Notes: a model not told the origin generated them from the letters alone. DNA of 64,000 nucleotides from Clostridia bacterium (GCA_017399305.1 JAFQDK010000046.1:1-64000), one strand, 5' to 3'. Shown: positions 16,497-25,271, counted from the first letter of the stretch. Numbers and translations: made by a program.

Positions 16497-17588
16497 ATGA
16501 AAAAAATAATGCTTGTCTTCGGCACTCGTCCGGAGGCTATAAAAATGTGTCCGCTTGTCAATGAGCTTAAGAGCCGTAAAGAGGTAGAAACTGTTGTTTG
16601 CGTTACCGGTCAGCACCGTCAGATGCTTGATGCCGTTCTTGGCGCATTTAATGTAGAACCTGATTATGACCTCTCCATCATGAAGGATAAGCAGACTCTT
16701 TTTGATATTACTATTAATATTCTTGAGCGCATCCGCGAGGTGCTTGAAAAAGAAAAGCCCGATGTTGTACTTGTTCATGGTGATACGTCAACCACATTTG
16801 TCACTGCGCTCGCTTGTTTCTATTTGCAGATTCCCGTTGGTCATGTTGAGGCAGGACTTCGTACATATAATATCTATTCTCCGTATCCCGAGGAGTTTAA
16901 CCGTCAGGCAGTCGGCATCGTTGCAAAGTACAATTTCTCACCAACCGAGCTTTCAAAAGAGAATCTTCTTCGCGAGGGTAAGGACGCAAACAGCATTTAT
17001 GTTACAGGTAACACCGCTATTGATGCACTTAAAACAACCGTTCGCGATGAATACACCCATCCCGAGCTTGATTGGGCAAAGGATAGCCGTCTTATCATGA
17101 TTACCGCGCACCGCCGCGAGAATCTTGGCGAGCCTATGCATAATATGTTTCGTGCTATCCGCCGCATCATTGAGGAGCATCCCGATGTCAAGGCAATTTA
17201 TCCTATTCATATGAATCCTGTTGTTCGCGCGGCCGCAAACGAAGAGCTTGGCGATTGCGACCGTATTCGTATAATCGAGCCGCTTGACGTGCTTGATTTC
17301 CACAATTTTCTCTCACGCTCCTATCTCATTCTTACTGACAGCGGTGGAATTCAGGAAGAGGCACCCTCTCTCGGCAAGCCTGTGCTTGTAATGCGTGATA
17401 CTACAGAGCGCCCCGAGGGCATTGCCGCAGGTACTCTTAAACTGGTAGGCACAAGTGAAGAAGTTATCTATGAAAACTTCAAAATGCTGCTTGAAGATAA
17501 GACAGAGTATGACAAAATGGCAAAAGCGTCTAATCCTTACGGCGATGGCTTTGCCTGCAAACGTATAGCAGATATTCTTGTTAAATAA
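16497..17588 (+). CDS. wecB: UDP-N-acetylglucosamine 2-epimerase, non-hydrolysing
   Basis: The product (363 aa) has the GT-B fold signatures of WecB/MnaA: LVFGTRPEAIKMCPLV at the start, HGDTSTT near 98, GHVEAGLRTY near 116, PEEFNR near 130 and DSGGIQEEAPSLGKPVLVMRDTTERPEG near 280-310 (in part). It makes UDP-ManNAc from UDP-GlcNAc for teichoic-acid linkage units or capsule. ATG 16497 has TGGAG upstream. Its last five codons plus stop (17571-17588) are repeated exactly at 20572-20589, which marks the left edge of the cassette described next. Confidence 0.95.
   Translation: MKKIMLVFGTRPEAIKMCPLVNELKSRKEVETVVCVTGQHRQMLDAVLGAFNVEPDYDLSIMKDKQTLFDITINILERIREVLEKEKPDVVLVHGDTSTTFVTALACFYLQIPVGHVEAGLRTYNIYSPYPEEFNRQAVGIVAKYNFSPTELSKENLLREGKDANSIYVTGNTAIDALKTTVRDEYTHPELDWAKDSRLIMITAHRRENLGEPMHNMFRAIRRIIEEHPDVKAIYPIHMNPVVRAAANEELGDCDRIRIIEPLDVLDFHNFLSRSYLILTDSGGIQEEAPSLGKPVLVMRDTTERPEGIAAGTLKLVGTSEEVIYENFKMLLEDKTEYDKMAKASNPYGDGFACKRIADILVK
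17571..17588 (+). repeat. left 18-bp direct repeat (wecB 3' end)
   Basis: GATATTCTTGTTAAATAA covers the last five codons and stop of wecB. The identical 18 bp recur at 20572-20589. The flanks differ on both sides. See the finding on the bounded cassette. Confidence 0.85.
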
Positions 17589-17589
17589 A

Positions 17590-17628
17590 ACTTGCGACTA
17601 CATTTTTTGTAGTCGCAAGTTTTTTATA
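17590..17628 (+). terminator. intrinsic terminator after wecB
   Basis: ACTTGCGACTACA pairs with TGTAGTCGCAAGT around a T-rich loop and is followed by TTTTTT. It lies inside the repeat-bounded unit. 17629-17785 holds no gene. Confidence 0.9.
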
Positions 17629-17785
17629 TATAAAGATGTTTGCAATGCTTATTGGTTTCCGTTATTGTGTAACTTCTGATTCGGTACCTGAATTTGTCAA
17701 GATTGCCGGTATGCGTTGATTTTTGTAGAATTTGATGATATACTGAATCTATAATTAAAAATCCAAATGAAGGTAGTTGCATGAT

Positions 17786-19222
17786 ATGAAACGACATACA
17801 TTATTTAGAAACTTCTGCATGATATTAATGGTTATTATTATGTGTATTTCAGCTTGGGCGGGTGAAACCAGAGTTCACATCGATGAAGTGGGGGTATCCC
17901 TCACTATACCATCCGGATACGAAATATTTATACACGGAACCAAGGCAAATGATCCGAGATTTGAAGCGATGGGACTTGATGGTCAAACTATGGAGAATAT
18001 GTTGAGCACAGAACTATATTTGACTGCTTTGACAAATGATCTTACATCGGAGATTGCAATCACCATGGCTCCGAATGACTTTTATGAGGATTATAATCTT
18101 TTAGGAATAAATGCTGTTAAACTTCTTGTAGAGTCTTTGTATAAAGATTTGTTTGAAGAAAAAGGTATGGAATTTATTGATTATGATATTTATCAGCACG
18201 AGCAGGCACTTTTTGTAAAATATCGTTTTAAAAATCCTGCTACAGGAGGTAGTGCAATACAATATTCCACTATATATGACGGTAAGGATATAAATATCAC
18301 ATTTTGGTCGTATGACGGTGATGTATCATTTGGGGATTGGCTACTGGCAGAAAGGGTAACTGAGACAATAGTTTTTGATAAGGAACCGCAAAAGATTCCG
18401 GAAAAAGCCGATACACCGTCATTTATATATACAGATAAGAATGCAGGTATTTCGTTTACCGTTCCACAGAATTGGGTAGAAGAAGATTTCAAAAAAGAGA
18501 GAGAATACATTACCGCAAAATTTGCATGCAACACTTATCCGGGAACGCTTATCATGTATAGCGGGAGTGACATGTGGGAGGAGATGCCCCCAAGTGATCG
18601 TGTCGGACTTTGTCGAGCAGACCTGTCAAACGAAGCGTTAGGAGATGACTTAATGTACTCACTGCTTGAAGAGATGGGGTGCAAAAGAAGCGACATCTCA
18701 AAAGTTACTTTTAACGGTTTGACATATTATCAATCAAAAATAAAAGGAAATTCAGATTTTTATGGTGTTGATTTGATCGTGGAAATGGTGGTTTCTGTTC
18801 GGGTAAAAGATGGGTGGATTTATCAGTTTTATTTTGGCGGTGATAATAGAAGCGAAGCTTACAAAGATTATCTTTCACTTCTTCAAAGTGTAAAATATCC
18901 GGTGTCAACGGTTGTTGATACTAATCGCGGTGGTGTTGAGAAAGTTGTAAAAAATGATATAGATGATTCCAATAATGGCAATGTTGATGGTTTTAACAAT
19001 GGCGATGTGATTTTGCCGATTGTTTTGGTGGCTGTAGTTTGTCTTGCGGTATTCTTGATATATCGCTATGCTGTGCAAAAGAAATTTGTAAAGAATAGCA
19101 ACATACAAAATGAGAGCGAACCTGTAAACAGCACAACTAATTGCTGTAGGTATTGCGGAACACAAATACCTAGTGAGAATAGTTTTTGCCATAAATGCGG
19201 TCATAAGGTTAAAGGAGAATGA
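17786..19222 (+). CDS. secreted two-domain protein with membrane span and cytoplasmic zinc ribbon
   Basis: The product (478 aa) has a signal segment (FCMILMVIIMCISAWA), two related extracellular domains starting near VGVSLTIPSGYEIF (about residue 30) and AGISFTVPQNWVEE (about 220), one span near 415-435 (IVLVAVVCLAVFLIYRY), and a C-terminal zinc ribbon CRYCGTQIPSENSFCHKCG. The TVP.NW pattern resembles PsbP/DcrB-like folds; that is inference. Topology would put the ribbon in the cytoplasm. It is the first of three zinc-ribbon genes. The gene is richer in A and T than wecB and uses AGA, ATA and TTT more. The start was chosen as the first ATG after GAAGG; spacing is long. Confidence 0.8.
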   Translation: MKRHTLFRNFCMILMVIIMCISAWAGETRVHIDEVGVSLTIPSGYEIFIHGTKANDPRFEAMGLDGQTMENMLSTELYLTALTNDLTSEIAITMAPNDFYEDYNLLGINAVKLLVESLYKDLFEEKGMEFIDYDIYQHEQALFVKYRFKNPATGGSAIQYSTIYDGKDINITFWSYDGDVSFGDWLLAERVTETIVFDKEPQKIPEKADTPSFIYTDKNAGISFTVPQNWVEEDFKKEREYITAKFACNTYPGTLIMYSGSDMWEEMPPSDRVGLCRADLSNEALGDDLMYSLLEEMGCKRSDISKVTFNGLTYYQSKIKGNSDFYGVDLIVEMVVSVRVKDGWIYQFYFGGDNRSEAYKDYLSLLQSVKYPVSTVVDTNRGGVEKVVKNDIDDSNNGNVDGFNNGDVILPIVLVAVVCLAVFLIYRYAVQKKFVKNSNIQNESEPVNSTTNCCRYCGTQIPSENSFCHKCGHKVKGE

Positions 19223-19223
19223 A

Positions 19224-19649
19224 ATGAAGTTTTTGATTTGGGCAGGCTGTATACTTGCATATGCAATCGTTGATGTTATGTTTAAATCGAACGGAGTATT
19301 ACTTGGTGCTATTCCTGCTGTTGCGCTTTTTTCCTTAGTTCTTTTTGCAGCAAGAAATCTGTGTAAAATGTTGGACGAACACAGGAATTATGAAAAAGAA
19401 AGCGAAAAATATGTTAACAATCGAAGCGATTACAAGTGCGGTAAATGTGGGCGTAAAGGATCGTATGAAGGCGATTGCCCTGAATGTCGCGATAAGCATA
19501 ATATGGTAGCAACAGCCAAAGCTACGTTAGATACTGATGGAAATGCCTATAAAATAATGTTTTGCAGAATTTGCGGAGCAAAATTGGTTGAGAATAGCGA
19601 TTTTTGCGGCAAATGTGGTACAAAAGTGAAGAGAGACTTTAATATATGA
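19224..19649 (+). CDS. small membrane protein with two zinc ribbons
   Basis: The product (141 aa) has two N-terminal membrane spans (FLIWAGCILAYAIVDVMF and LLGAIPAVALFSLVLFAA), a first four-Cys ribbon near residues 72-90 (CGKCGRKGSYEGDCPEC) and a second at the C-terminus (CRICGAKLVENSDFCGKCG). AAAGGAG precedes the ATG, which lies 1 nt after the stop of the upstream gene; its own stop overlaps the next start (ATGA). All three genes must therefore be made together. The family is not recognised; zinc-ribbon membrane proteins of this type are common but uncharacterised in Clostridia. Confidence 0.78.
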   Translation: MKFLIWAGCILAYAIVDVMFKSNGVLLGAIPAVALFSLVLFAARNLCKMLDEHRNYEKESEKYVNNRSDYKCGKCGRKGSYEGDCPECRDKHNMVATAKATLDTDGNAYKIMFCRICGAKLVENSDFCGKCGTKVKRDFNI

Positions 19650-20539
19650 AATGTACAAAATGTAACAATTTACTACCAGATGATAGCATATTCTGCCATT
19701 ATTGCGGAGTGCAACTCAAGATTACTATAGTAAAAAATGATGTTAGCAATGCAAAAGAAACATCACATGAGCCTGTACTTGGTATTCCTGTGAAGTTTGT
19801 TGATAATGTGGAGCCTATAATTACTACTACCGCAAAATCAGAGTTGACAGACGAGTATATGAACTCGCAATTTGACAAAGGCGTTTCTCAAGCAAACAGC
19901 GTGGATTCTACTGCTTTTCATGAAGTGCAAAAGAAACAAAGGAGCCGTTATTGCAAGAAATGTGGCACTATGATAGACTCCATGACGAAGAAGTGTCCTA
20001 ATTGCAGTCCGCTTAAGAAAAAAAGATTTTGTAAAAAATGTGGCATGGAAATTCCGGTAGGTGAAAAGAAGTGTCCAGCCTGTAAGCAAGAGGGGAAAGC
20101 AGGGCGGATAGGTAAAGTTTTGTTTGCTTTTTTGGCTATTGCTGTGATTATTGCGTTGGTCTCTATTTGCATTCATCAGCACATACAAATAGGCGAGCTG
20201 TATAATGAAAGTAGTAAATTGAACGATAGAATAGTTGATTTGAAAAACAAAGAATCAACTTTGAAAGATGAAATTAATACCCTTAGAACAGAAAAACTGA
20301 ATTTGAGCATAGAAAAAAAAGAATGTGAAAAAAAGTATGATTCTTTATTGGATGAGTTTCTTGGCGTTACGGATGAACTGATATTTTATCAGGCTCACGT
20401 AGTATTTGTCTCTGATGACGGAACCAATAAATATCATATGTATGAATGCGAAGATTTTGATGATTATTCTTTTTGGGCATATAATACTGAAGCCGCTATA
20501 TCAAAAGGTTATAGGGCTTGTAAAAAATGTATAGAATAG
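19646..20539 (+). CDS. membrane protein with three zinc ribbons, coiled coil and extracellular Cys-rich tail
   Basis: The product (297 aa) has three cytoplasmic ribbons: CTKCNNLLPDDSIFCHYCG at the N-terminus, CKKCGTMIDSMTKKCPNC near 110, and CKKCGMEIPVGEKKCPAC near 131. One span follows near 155-175 (VLFAFLAIAVIIALVSI), then a heptad-like coiled coil near 185-240 (LNDRIVDLKNKESTLKDEI) and a tail with YHMYECEDF and GYRACKKC. That tail pattern (YH, Cys, then A..KGY..CK.C) resembles a small metal-binding module found at the end of other secreted Clostridia proteins. Function unknown; a membrane-spanning scaffold or sensor is possible. Confidence 0.78.
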   Translation: MKCTKCNNLLPDDSIFCHYCGVQLKITIVKNDVSNAKETSHEPVLGIPVKFVDNVEPIITTTAKSELTDEYMNSQFDKGVSQANSVDSTAFHEVQKKQRSRYCKKCGTMIDSMTKKCPNCSPLKKKRFCKKCGMEIPVGEKKCPACKQEGKAGRIGKVLFAFLAIAVIIALVSICIHQHIQIGELYNESSKLNDRIVDLKNKESTLKDEINTLRTEKLNLSIEKKECEKKYDSLLDEFLGVTDELIFYQAHVVFVSDDGTNKYHMYECEDFDDYSFWAYNTEAAISKGYRACKKCIE

Positions 20540-20571
20540 CACAGCGGGTTGGCTGATAAAAACAATCCACT

Positions 20572-20589
20572 GATATTCTTGTTAAATAA
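20572..20589 (+). repeat. right 18-bp direct repeat (copy of wecB 3' end)
   Basis: GATATTCTTGTTAAATAA, identical to 17571-17588, in non-coding DNA 32 nt after the last zinc-ribbon gene and directly before a terminator that would suit wecB in an uninterrupted locus. Confidence 0.85.
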
Positions 20590-20622
20590 GAAAAAAGCGT
20601 TGCGAAAGCAACGCTTTTTTTA
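20590..20622. terminator. bidirectional terminator
   Basis: AAAAAAGCGTTGC/GCAACGCTTTTTT with a GAAA loop separates the zinc-ribbon genes (plus) from the end of the pfl-lrg operon (minus). Confidence 0.9.
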
Positions 20623-21312
20623 AATGAAATTTGCAAAAATCGGGGCACCGATTACTGTTAACAGTCCGGCAACTACGATTGACAGACTGCTCATTGCGCC
20701 CTCTATCTCGCCGAGTTCAAGTGCTTTAGTTGTTCCTATTGCATGTGATGACGTACCAATGGCAACGCCTTTTGCAATCGGCTCGGTAATGCCGCACAGC
20801 ATGCAGAACGCCGGTGCAAACATGTTGCCCAGAATACCGCTGAGGATTATTGCGGCAACTGTTATCGGCACATATCCGCCAAGTTCTTCTGTGACGCCGA
20901 TACCTATTGCGGTTGTAATCGATTTTGGCAAAAGAGTAACATATGTAGCATGGTCAAGCTTGAATAGAAACGCCATTATAAACACGCTTACAAGACATGT
21001 TAGAATACCGCTTGCTATTCCGCAAATGACTGCTTTCCAGTTCTTTTTCAGCAGTTCGAATTGTTCATAAAGTGGAATAGCAAGGCATACTGTCGCAGGG
21101 GTAAGCAAGAAACTGATAAAAGAGGTGTTTGCTTTATAGCTTGTGTAGTCGATATCTAAAAGCAACAGTACCGCCGAGGTGATGATAATAGCGATTAGAA
21201 GGGGATTGGCAAGTACATGCTTCAGTTTTTTCTGTAGCATAAGACCGATGCAGTATGCGCCAAGTGTCAGAAACACGCTGAAAAACATGGAATTTGTAAT
21301 AAACTCATGCAT
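20620..21312 (-). CDS. lrgB: LrgB-family membrane protein, probable pyruvate transporter subunit
   Basis: The product (230 aa) is an LrgB/CidB/YohK-type polytopic protein with PLYEQFELLKKNWKAVI near residue 80, SITTAIGIGVTEELGG near 130 and GTSSHAIGTTKALELGE near 185. LrgAB was first described as an antiholin-like pair; in B. subtilis (PftAB) and streptococci the pair imports pyruvate. Here it closes the pflB-pflA-lrgA-lrgB operon and overlaps lrgA by 8 bp. The link with pyruvate formate-lyase supports a pyruvate transport role. This last step is inference from context. Confidence 0.9.
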   Translation of the reverse strand: MHEFITNSMFFSVFLTLGAYCIGLMLQKKLKHVLANPLLIAIIITSAVLLLLDIDYTSYKANTSFISFLLTPATVCLAIPLYEQFELLKKNWKAVICGIASGILTCLVSVFIMAFLFKLDHATYVTLLPKSITTAIGIGVTEELGGYVPITVAAIILSGILGNMFAPAFCMLCGITEPIAKGVAIGTSSHAIGTTKALELGEIEGAMSSLSIVVAGLLTVIGAPIFANFI

Positions 21313-21679
21313 TTTTCTTTTCCCCCTTCTTTGATAGGGAGATTACCGCTTGTGTCATTTTCCCTGAAATCAGCATTACAGCAAACGTCGATACAATTAT
21401 GACGACAGTATATGCTATCCAGTTCGGTACAAATACATCCCATGTGTCGATAAGTCCGACCGTAGCAGGTATAAACATTATCTGCATACATCCGACAAGA
21501 AACATACCCGTATCGCGCACAGCAGAGAGGGGAATTATCTTTGTTTCAAGGCAGATGAACATTATAACTACACCGTAAATACTTGCAGGGATTGGCAACG
21601 GTATCAGGTGATTAAGTGCTTCGCCAATCAGCGAAATAAATGCTATTATTGTAAATTGTTTTACGTATTTCAAGGTCAC
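21305..21679 (-). CDS. lrgA: LrgA/CidA-family membrane protein
   Basis: The product (124 aa) has four spans and the LrgA pattern GEALNHLIPLPIPASIYG, FLVGCMQIMFIPATVGLI. It forms a complex with LrgB. Its start overlaps the pflA stop by 4 bp, and its end overlaps the lrgB start by 8 bp, so expression of the pair is tied to the PFL genes and their riboswitch. Confidence 0.9.
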   Translation of the reverse strand: MTLKYVKQFTIIAFISLIGEALNHLIPLPIPASIYGVVIMFICLETKIIPLSAVRDTGMFLVGCMQIMFIPATVGLIDTWDVFVPNWIAYTVVIIVSTFAVMLISGKMTQAVISLSKKGEKKNA

Positions 21680-22392
21680 GCCTCGCTTAAAAGCTTTTCG
21701 AGATTCTGCATGCTTTGTGCTGTCGGCTCTGGAATATCTGCAAAGGGGAATGGAATGCCGAGCTTATCATATTTGACTTGACACATTTTTTTAAACGGTA
21801 GCAGTTCCACCTTATCAATGCAAGGATGTTCCGTTACGATTTTCTTTAATGCGATAATATTCTCCTCAGTATCGTTGAGGGTAGGAATAATTACCTGACG
21901 CATTGTTGTAGGAATTCCTTTTTCATTCAGATAGTCCAAAAATTCAAGAATCTTACTTATGTCGCAGTCCACATGCTTGCGATAAAGCTCGTTTTTTGTG
22001 TATTTGATGTCGAGCAGAACTCTGTCTGTTACATCAAGCAGCGCTTTAACCGCATCGTTTAAGATGCTTCCCGACGTGTCAAGACAGGTGTTTATGCCAT
22101 TTTCGTGGCAGAGCATGAAAACCTCGCGAGCGAACTCTGCTTGAAGCAGAGGTTCACCACCCGAAATTGTAACTCCGCCATCCTTACCGAAATACTCACG
22201 GTAATGGGTAGCCTTTTCGACTATTTCGGTCGCCGTATATGGCATACCGCCCTGCGCTGACCATGTGTCGGGATTGTGGCAACAACCGCATTTGAGGTTG
22301 CAACCTTGCGTGAATACAACAAACCGTATGCCGGGTCCGTCAAGTGCACCAAGGCTTTGTATCGAATTTATCTTACCTGTGTGTGTTATCAT
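21676..22392 (-). CDS. pflA: pyruvate formate-lyase activating enzyme
   Basis: The product (238 aa) is a radical SAM enzyme with the CxxxCxxC cluster motif in [18 protein letters not shown] (about residue 31), a GGEPLLQ motif near 79 and the GPGIRFVVF start typical of PFL-AE. It abstracts hydrogen from the PFL glycine to make the glycyl radical, using SAM and a 4Fe-4S cluster. It overlaps pflB by 4 bp. Confidence 0.95.
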   Translation of the reverse strand: MITHTGKINSIQSLGALDGPGIRFVVFTQGCNLKCGCCHNPDTWSAQGGMPYTATEIVEKATHYREYFGKDGGVTISGGEPLLQAEFAREVFMLCHENGINTCLDTSGSILNDAVKALLDVTDRVLLDIKYTKNELYRKHVDCDISKILEFLDYLNEKGIPTTMRQVIIPTLNDTEENIIALKKIVTEHPCIDKVELLPFKKMCQVKYDKLGIPFPFADIPEPTAQSMQNLEKLLSEA

Positions 22393-24620
22393 ATTACCTC
22401 GTGGAATGTGCGGCTTATAACCTCACGCTGCTGTTCACGAGAAAGTTTGTTGAAGTTTACAGCATAGCCGGAAACGCGGATAGTAAGGTTAGGATAAGCC
22501 TCAGGGTTTTCATAAGCCTTCATAAGGGTTTCGCGGTTAAGCACATTCACATTGATATGATGTGCCTTCTTTGCAAAGTAACCGTCGAGAATGGATACAA
22601 GGTTTGTGATGCGGTCATCTTCTGTTCTTCCAAGAGCTTCAGGAGTAATGGAGAAGGTGTTTGAGATGCCGTCTCGGCAGTCGTCATAGCTGATTTTTGC
22701 AACAGAGTTGAGCGAAGCAAGCGCACCGTTCTCCTCGCGGTTGTGCATGGGATTTGCACCGGGGGCAAACGGCTCGGATGCCTTGCGTCCGTCGGGAGTT
22801 GCTCCTGTGTTTTTGCCGTACATAACATTTGAAGTGATAGTAAGTACGGAGAGGGTGTGTACTGCGTTACGGTATGTAGGAGTTTTTCTGAGCTCGGTTA
22901 TAACCTTGTGTGCCATGCCCTTTGCGATAAGGTCAACACGGTCATCATCGTTGCCGTATTTAGGAAAGTCGCCGGTGGTTTCAAACTCAGTGATAAAGCC
23001 GTTTTCGTCTCTTATAGGGCAGACATTTGCATACTTGATTGCGCTAAGAGAGTCGGCAACTACAGAAAGTCCGGCAATGCCAAATGCCATAAAGCGACCT
23101 ACATCAGTGTCATGAAGTGCCATCTGAGTTTTTTCGTATGCATATTTGTCGTGCATATAGTGGATAACGTTCATGGTATTTACATACAGCTTTGAGAGCC
23201 ATGCGATGTAAACATCAAAACGCTCCATAACCGTTTCGTAATTTAGCTTGTCACCTTCAAGCACTTCCATCTGAGGACCTATGTGCATGTTGCTTGTTGT
23301 GTCGTAACCGCCGTTTATTGCGATAAGTAAAAGCTTTGCAAGATTACAGCGCGCGCCGAAGAACTGCATCTGCTTTCCGACCTTCATTGCAGATACGCAA
23401 CAAGCAATTGCATAGTCATCGCCGTATATGGGACGCATTACATCGTCATTTTCATACTGAATGGAATCGGTGTCTGCAGATACCTTTGCACAGAATTTCT
23501 TGAAAGTATCGGGCAGAGAAGCAGACCAGAGAACGGTGAGGTTGGGTTCGGGAGAAGAGCCAAGCGTGTAAAGCGTGTTGAGCATACGGTAGCTGTTCTT
23601 TGTAACAAGAGTTCTGCCGTCTTCGCCCATACCGCCGACTGCTTCAGTGATCCACATCGGGTCGCCGCCGAACAGTTCGTTGTATTCCGGGGTGCGGAGG
23701 TGGCGTGCTATACGAAGCTTCATTACAAAGTCATCCATAAGCTCCTGTGCGCCCTCTTCAGTCAGTGCTCCGTTTTTAATGTCGCGTTCGATGTAAATAT
23801 CAAAGAATGTACTCACTCTTCCAAGAGACATTGCGGCACCGTTTTGCTCTTTGATGGCGCCAAGGTATGCAAAATAAGTCCATTGTATAGCTTCGCGAGC
23901 ATTTTCGGCAGGTATGCTTATGTCAAAGCCGTACATCGCCGCCATCTCTTTGAGATATCCAAGAAATGTTATCTGCTGATATAATTCTTCGTCAAGGCGG
24001 ATAGTGTCGGTTGTGAAAGCACCGTCTGCAAGCTTTGCCTTGTCTTTTTTCTTTTCTTCGATAAGGCGGTCAATACCGTAGAGCGCAACACGGCGATAAT
24101 CGCCGATGATACGTCCTCGTCCGTATGCATCGGGCAAACCGGTGATAACATGGCACTTACGTGCGGCGCGCATCTCATCTGTATATGCGCGGAAAACACC
24201 GTCATTGTGAGTAGTGCGGTATTTAAACTCTTCTTCAACCTTTTGGCTGAGCTTGTATCCGTATGCCTCGCAAGCTTGGCGCACCATTCTCATTCCACCA
24301 AATGGGTTGACACCGCGCTTGAGGGGACGGTTGGTTTGCATGCCAACGATTATCTCGTTGTCCTTGTCAATGTATCCGGGGGAATAGCTTGTAAGGGACG
24401 AAACGGTGGCTGTATCAATGTCAAGCACACCGCCAAACTGTCTTTCCAGTGCGAAAAGGCTCTGCAGCTTGTTCATAAGTCCTTTGGTGCGTTCAGTAGC
24501 ACCGCTTAAAAAAGCGCTATCGCCTGTATATTCGTTATAGTTTTGCTGAATGAAGTCACGGACGTTTATCTCGTCCTGCCAGACTCCGCCTTTAAATCCG
24601 TTCCAATTTTTGTGTTCCAT
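22389..24620 (-). CDS. pflB: formate C-acetyltransferase (pyruvate formate-lyase)
   Basis: The product (743 aa) has the adjacent catalytic cysteines in [17 protein letters not shown] (about residue 407) and the glycyl radical site RVSGYAVNF near 717, so it is a true PFL and not a diol dehydratase or other GRE. It splits pyruvate with CoA to acetyl-CoA and formate in the anaerobic cytoplasm; formate also feeds 10-formyl-THF. GGAGGAACC precedes the ATG. A longer form starting at 24656 would run into the riboswitch terminator. Expression is governed by the ZTP riboswitch just upstream. Confidence 0.97.
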   Translation of the reverse strand: MEHKNWNGFKGGVWQDEINVRDFIQQNYNEYTGDSAFLSGATERTKGLMNKLQSLFALERQFGGVLDIDTATVSSLTSYSPGYIDKDNEIIVGMQTNRPLKRGVNPFGGMRMVRQACEAYGYKLSQKVEEEFKYRTTHNDGVFRAYTDEMRAARKCHVITGLPDAYGRGRIIGDYRRVALYGIDRLIEEKKKDKAKLADGAFTTDTIRLDEELYQQITFLGYLKEMAAMYGFDISIPAENAREAIQWTYFAYLGAIKEQNGAAMSLGRVSTFFDIYIERDIKNGALTEEGAQELMDDFVMKLRIARHLRTPEYNELFGGDPMWITEAVGGMGEDGRTLVTKNSYRMLNTLYTLGSSPEPNLTVLWSASLPDTFKKFCAKVSADTDSIQYENDDVMRPIYGDDYAIACCVSAMKVGKQMQFFGARCNLAKLLLIAINGGYDTTSNMHIGPQMEVLEGDKLNYETVMERFDVYIAWLSKLYVNTMNVIHYMHDKYAYEKTQMALHDTDVGRFMAFGIAGLSVVADSLSAIKYANVCPIRDENGFITEFETTGDFPKYGNDDDRVDLIAKGMAHKVITELRKTPTYRNAVHTLSVLTITSNVMYGKNTGATPDGRKASEPFAPGANPMHNREENGALASLNSVAKISYDDCRDGISNTFSITPEALGRTEDDRITNLVSILDGYFAKKAHHINVNVLNRETLMKAYENPEAYPNLTIRVSGYAVNFNKLSREQQREVISRTFHEVI

Positions 24621-24652
24621 TACGGTTCCTCCTTGTGTCTTTGCTGTTTGCC

Positions 24653-24764
24653 ACAAAAAAAGGGCAAATCAGCTTGAAAAACTGACTTGCCCAGACGGTC
24701 GGCATTATAACCTTTACATTCCCCCGCGGTGATCCGCGAATTCCGTCAGTCATGTAAAAGCTGT
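24653..24764 (-). ncRNA. ZTP riboswitch (pfl motif) with terminator
   Basis: Read on the minus strand, P1 is TTTACAT/ATGTAAA, enclosing GACTGACGGAAT, a P2 hairpin CGCGG/CCGCG and GGGGGA. After a short linker comes GCCGACCGTCTGGGCA, whose CCGTC pairs with GACGG as the pseudoknot. These are the conserved parts of the ZMP/ZTP-binding pfl motif. The last segment is also the 5' arm of a terminator (GGGCAAGTCAG pairing with CTGATTTGCCC, then seven T), so ligand binding should block termination. ZTP rises when 10-formyl-THF runs short, so the switch should raise PFL and formate output. Confidence 0.95.
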
Positions 24765-24770
24765 AACTTA

Positions 24771-24799
24771 ATTATACATAAATATATTTGTTTTGTCAA
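24771..24799 (-). promoter_or_regulatory. consensus sigma-A promoter of pflB operon
   Basis: TTGACA, 17 nt, TATAAT on the minus strand. The predicted start near 24764 falls exactly at the first base of the riboswitch P1 region. 24800-24957 shows no gene. Confidence 0.9.
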
Positions 24800-24956
24800 T
24801 TCAAATAACTACACAATTTAAAAAATAAAAATTATAAATTTTGTGATAGAATAATGAAAGAATAAAAAGGTGATTGCCGAAGTTTGCGTGAAACCAGAAA
24901 TTTCATAGTTTTTGGTGAAACGATTCGTTTTCGCTCACCTGAAAGGGTGGATTGGG

Positions 24957-24992
24957 TAAAAAAAGACAGATTCCAGTTGGAATCTGTCTTTT
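24957..24992 (-). terminator. terminator after tRNA-Gln
   Basis: AAAGACAGATTCC/GGAATCTGTCTTT stem with loop AACT and a T-run, immediately after the tRNA CCA end on the minus strand. Confidence 0.88.
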
Positions 24993-25066
24993 TGGCTGGG
25001 GATGAAGGATTTGAACCCTCACAAACAGAGTCAGAGTCTGTCGTGCTGCCATTACACAAATCCCCA
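24993..25066 (-). tRNA. tRNA-Gln (anticodon CTG), CCA encoded
   Basis: The minus strand folds as a full cloverleaf: acceptor TGGGGAT/ATCCCCA, D arm around GTGTAATGGCAGCAC, anticodon stem ACAGA/TCTGT with loop CTCTGAC (anticodon CTG, reads CAG) and T arm GAGGG/CCTTC with TTCAAAT. The discriminator is G at 24996 and CCA is encoded at 24993-24995. A consensus promoter and a terminator flank it. Confidence 0.95.
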
Positions 25067-25097
25067 ATATTTGGTGTTGCTCTCTGCAACGGTTATT

Positions 25098-25126
25098 ATT
25101 ATAGCAAATGACTTTTGTCTTGTCAA
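25098..25126 (-). promoter_or_regulatory. consensus promoter of tRNA-Gln
   Basis: TTGACA, 17 nt, TATAAT preceded by TGC on the minus strand, about 25 nt before the mature tRNA 5' end. Confidence 0.9.
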
Positions 25127-25242
25127 GTATATTTTTGCAAATTTTTGTGCTTTTATTCAATTTTTTTGAAAGTTGAAATAGCGGTCGAATGATGTGTTTT
25201 CTCATCTTGATAAAAATTTACAAAACAAAAACGTAGAAAAAG

Positions 25243-25271
25243 TTGCAATTTATGAAATATTATGGTAAAAT
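25243..25271 (+). promoter_or_regulatory. promoter of the sialidase-like gene
   Basis: TTGCAA, 17 nt, TAAAAT; start of transcription expected near 25278, 37 nt before the start codon. 25127-25242 shows no gene. Confidence 0.65.

Noticed and set aside
17571..20589. Recombinase, transposase or toxin gene inside the cassette
   Set aside because: All three frames are zinc-ribbon membrane proteins; no DDE, tyrosine or serine recombinase motif was found on either strand.
20620..21679. LrgAB as an antiholin/holin-like lysis control pair
   Set aside because: Fusion to the pflBA operon by overlaps favours metabolite transport; no lytic enzyme or LytSR regulator is adjacent, although the older role cannot be fully excluded.
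24957..25066. Integration site at tRNA-Gln
   Set aside because: I looked for a repeat of the tRNA 3' end nearby and saw none; the tRNA has its own intact promoter and terminator and no integrase is near.
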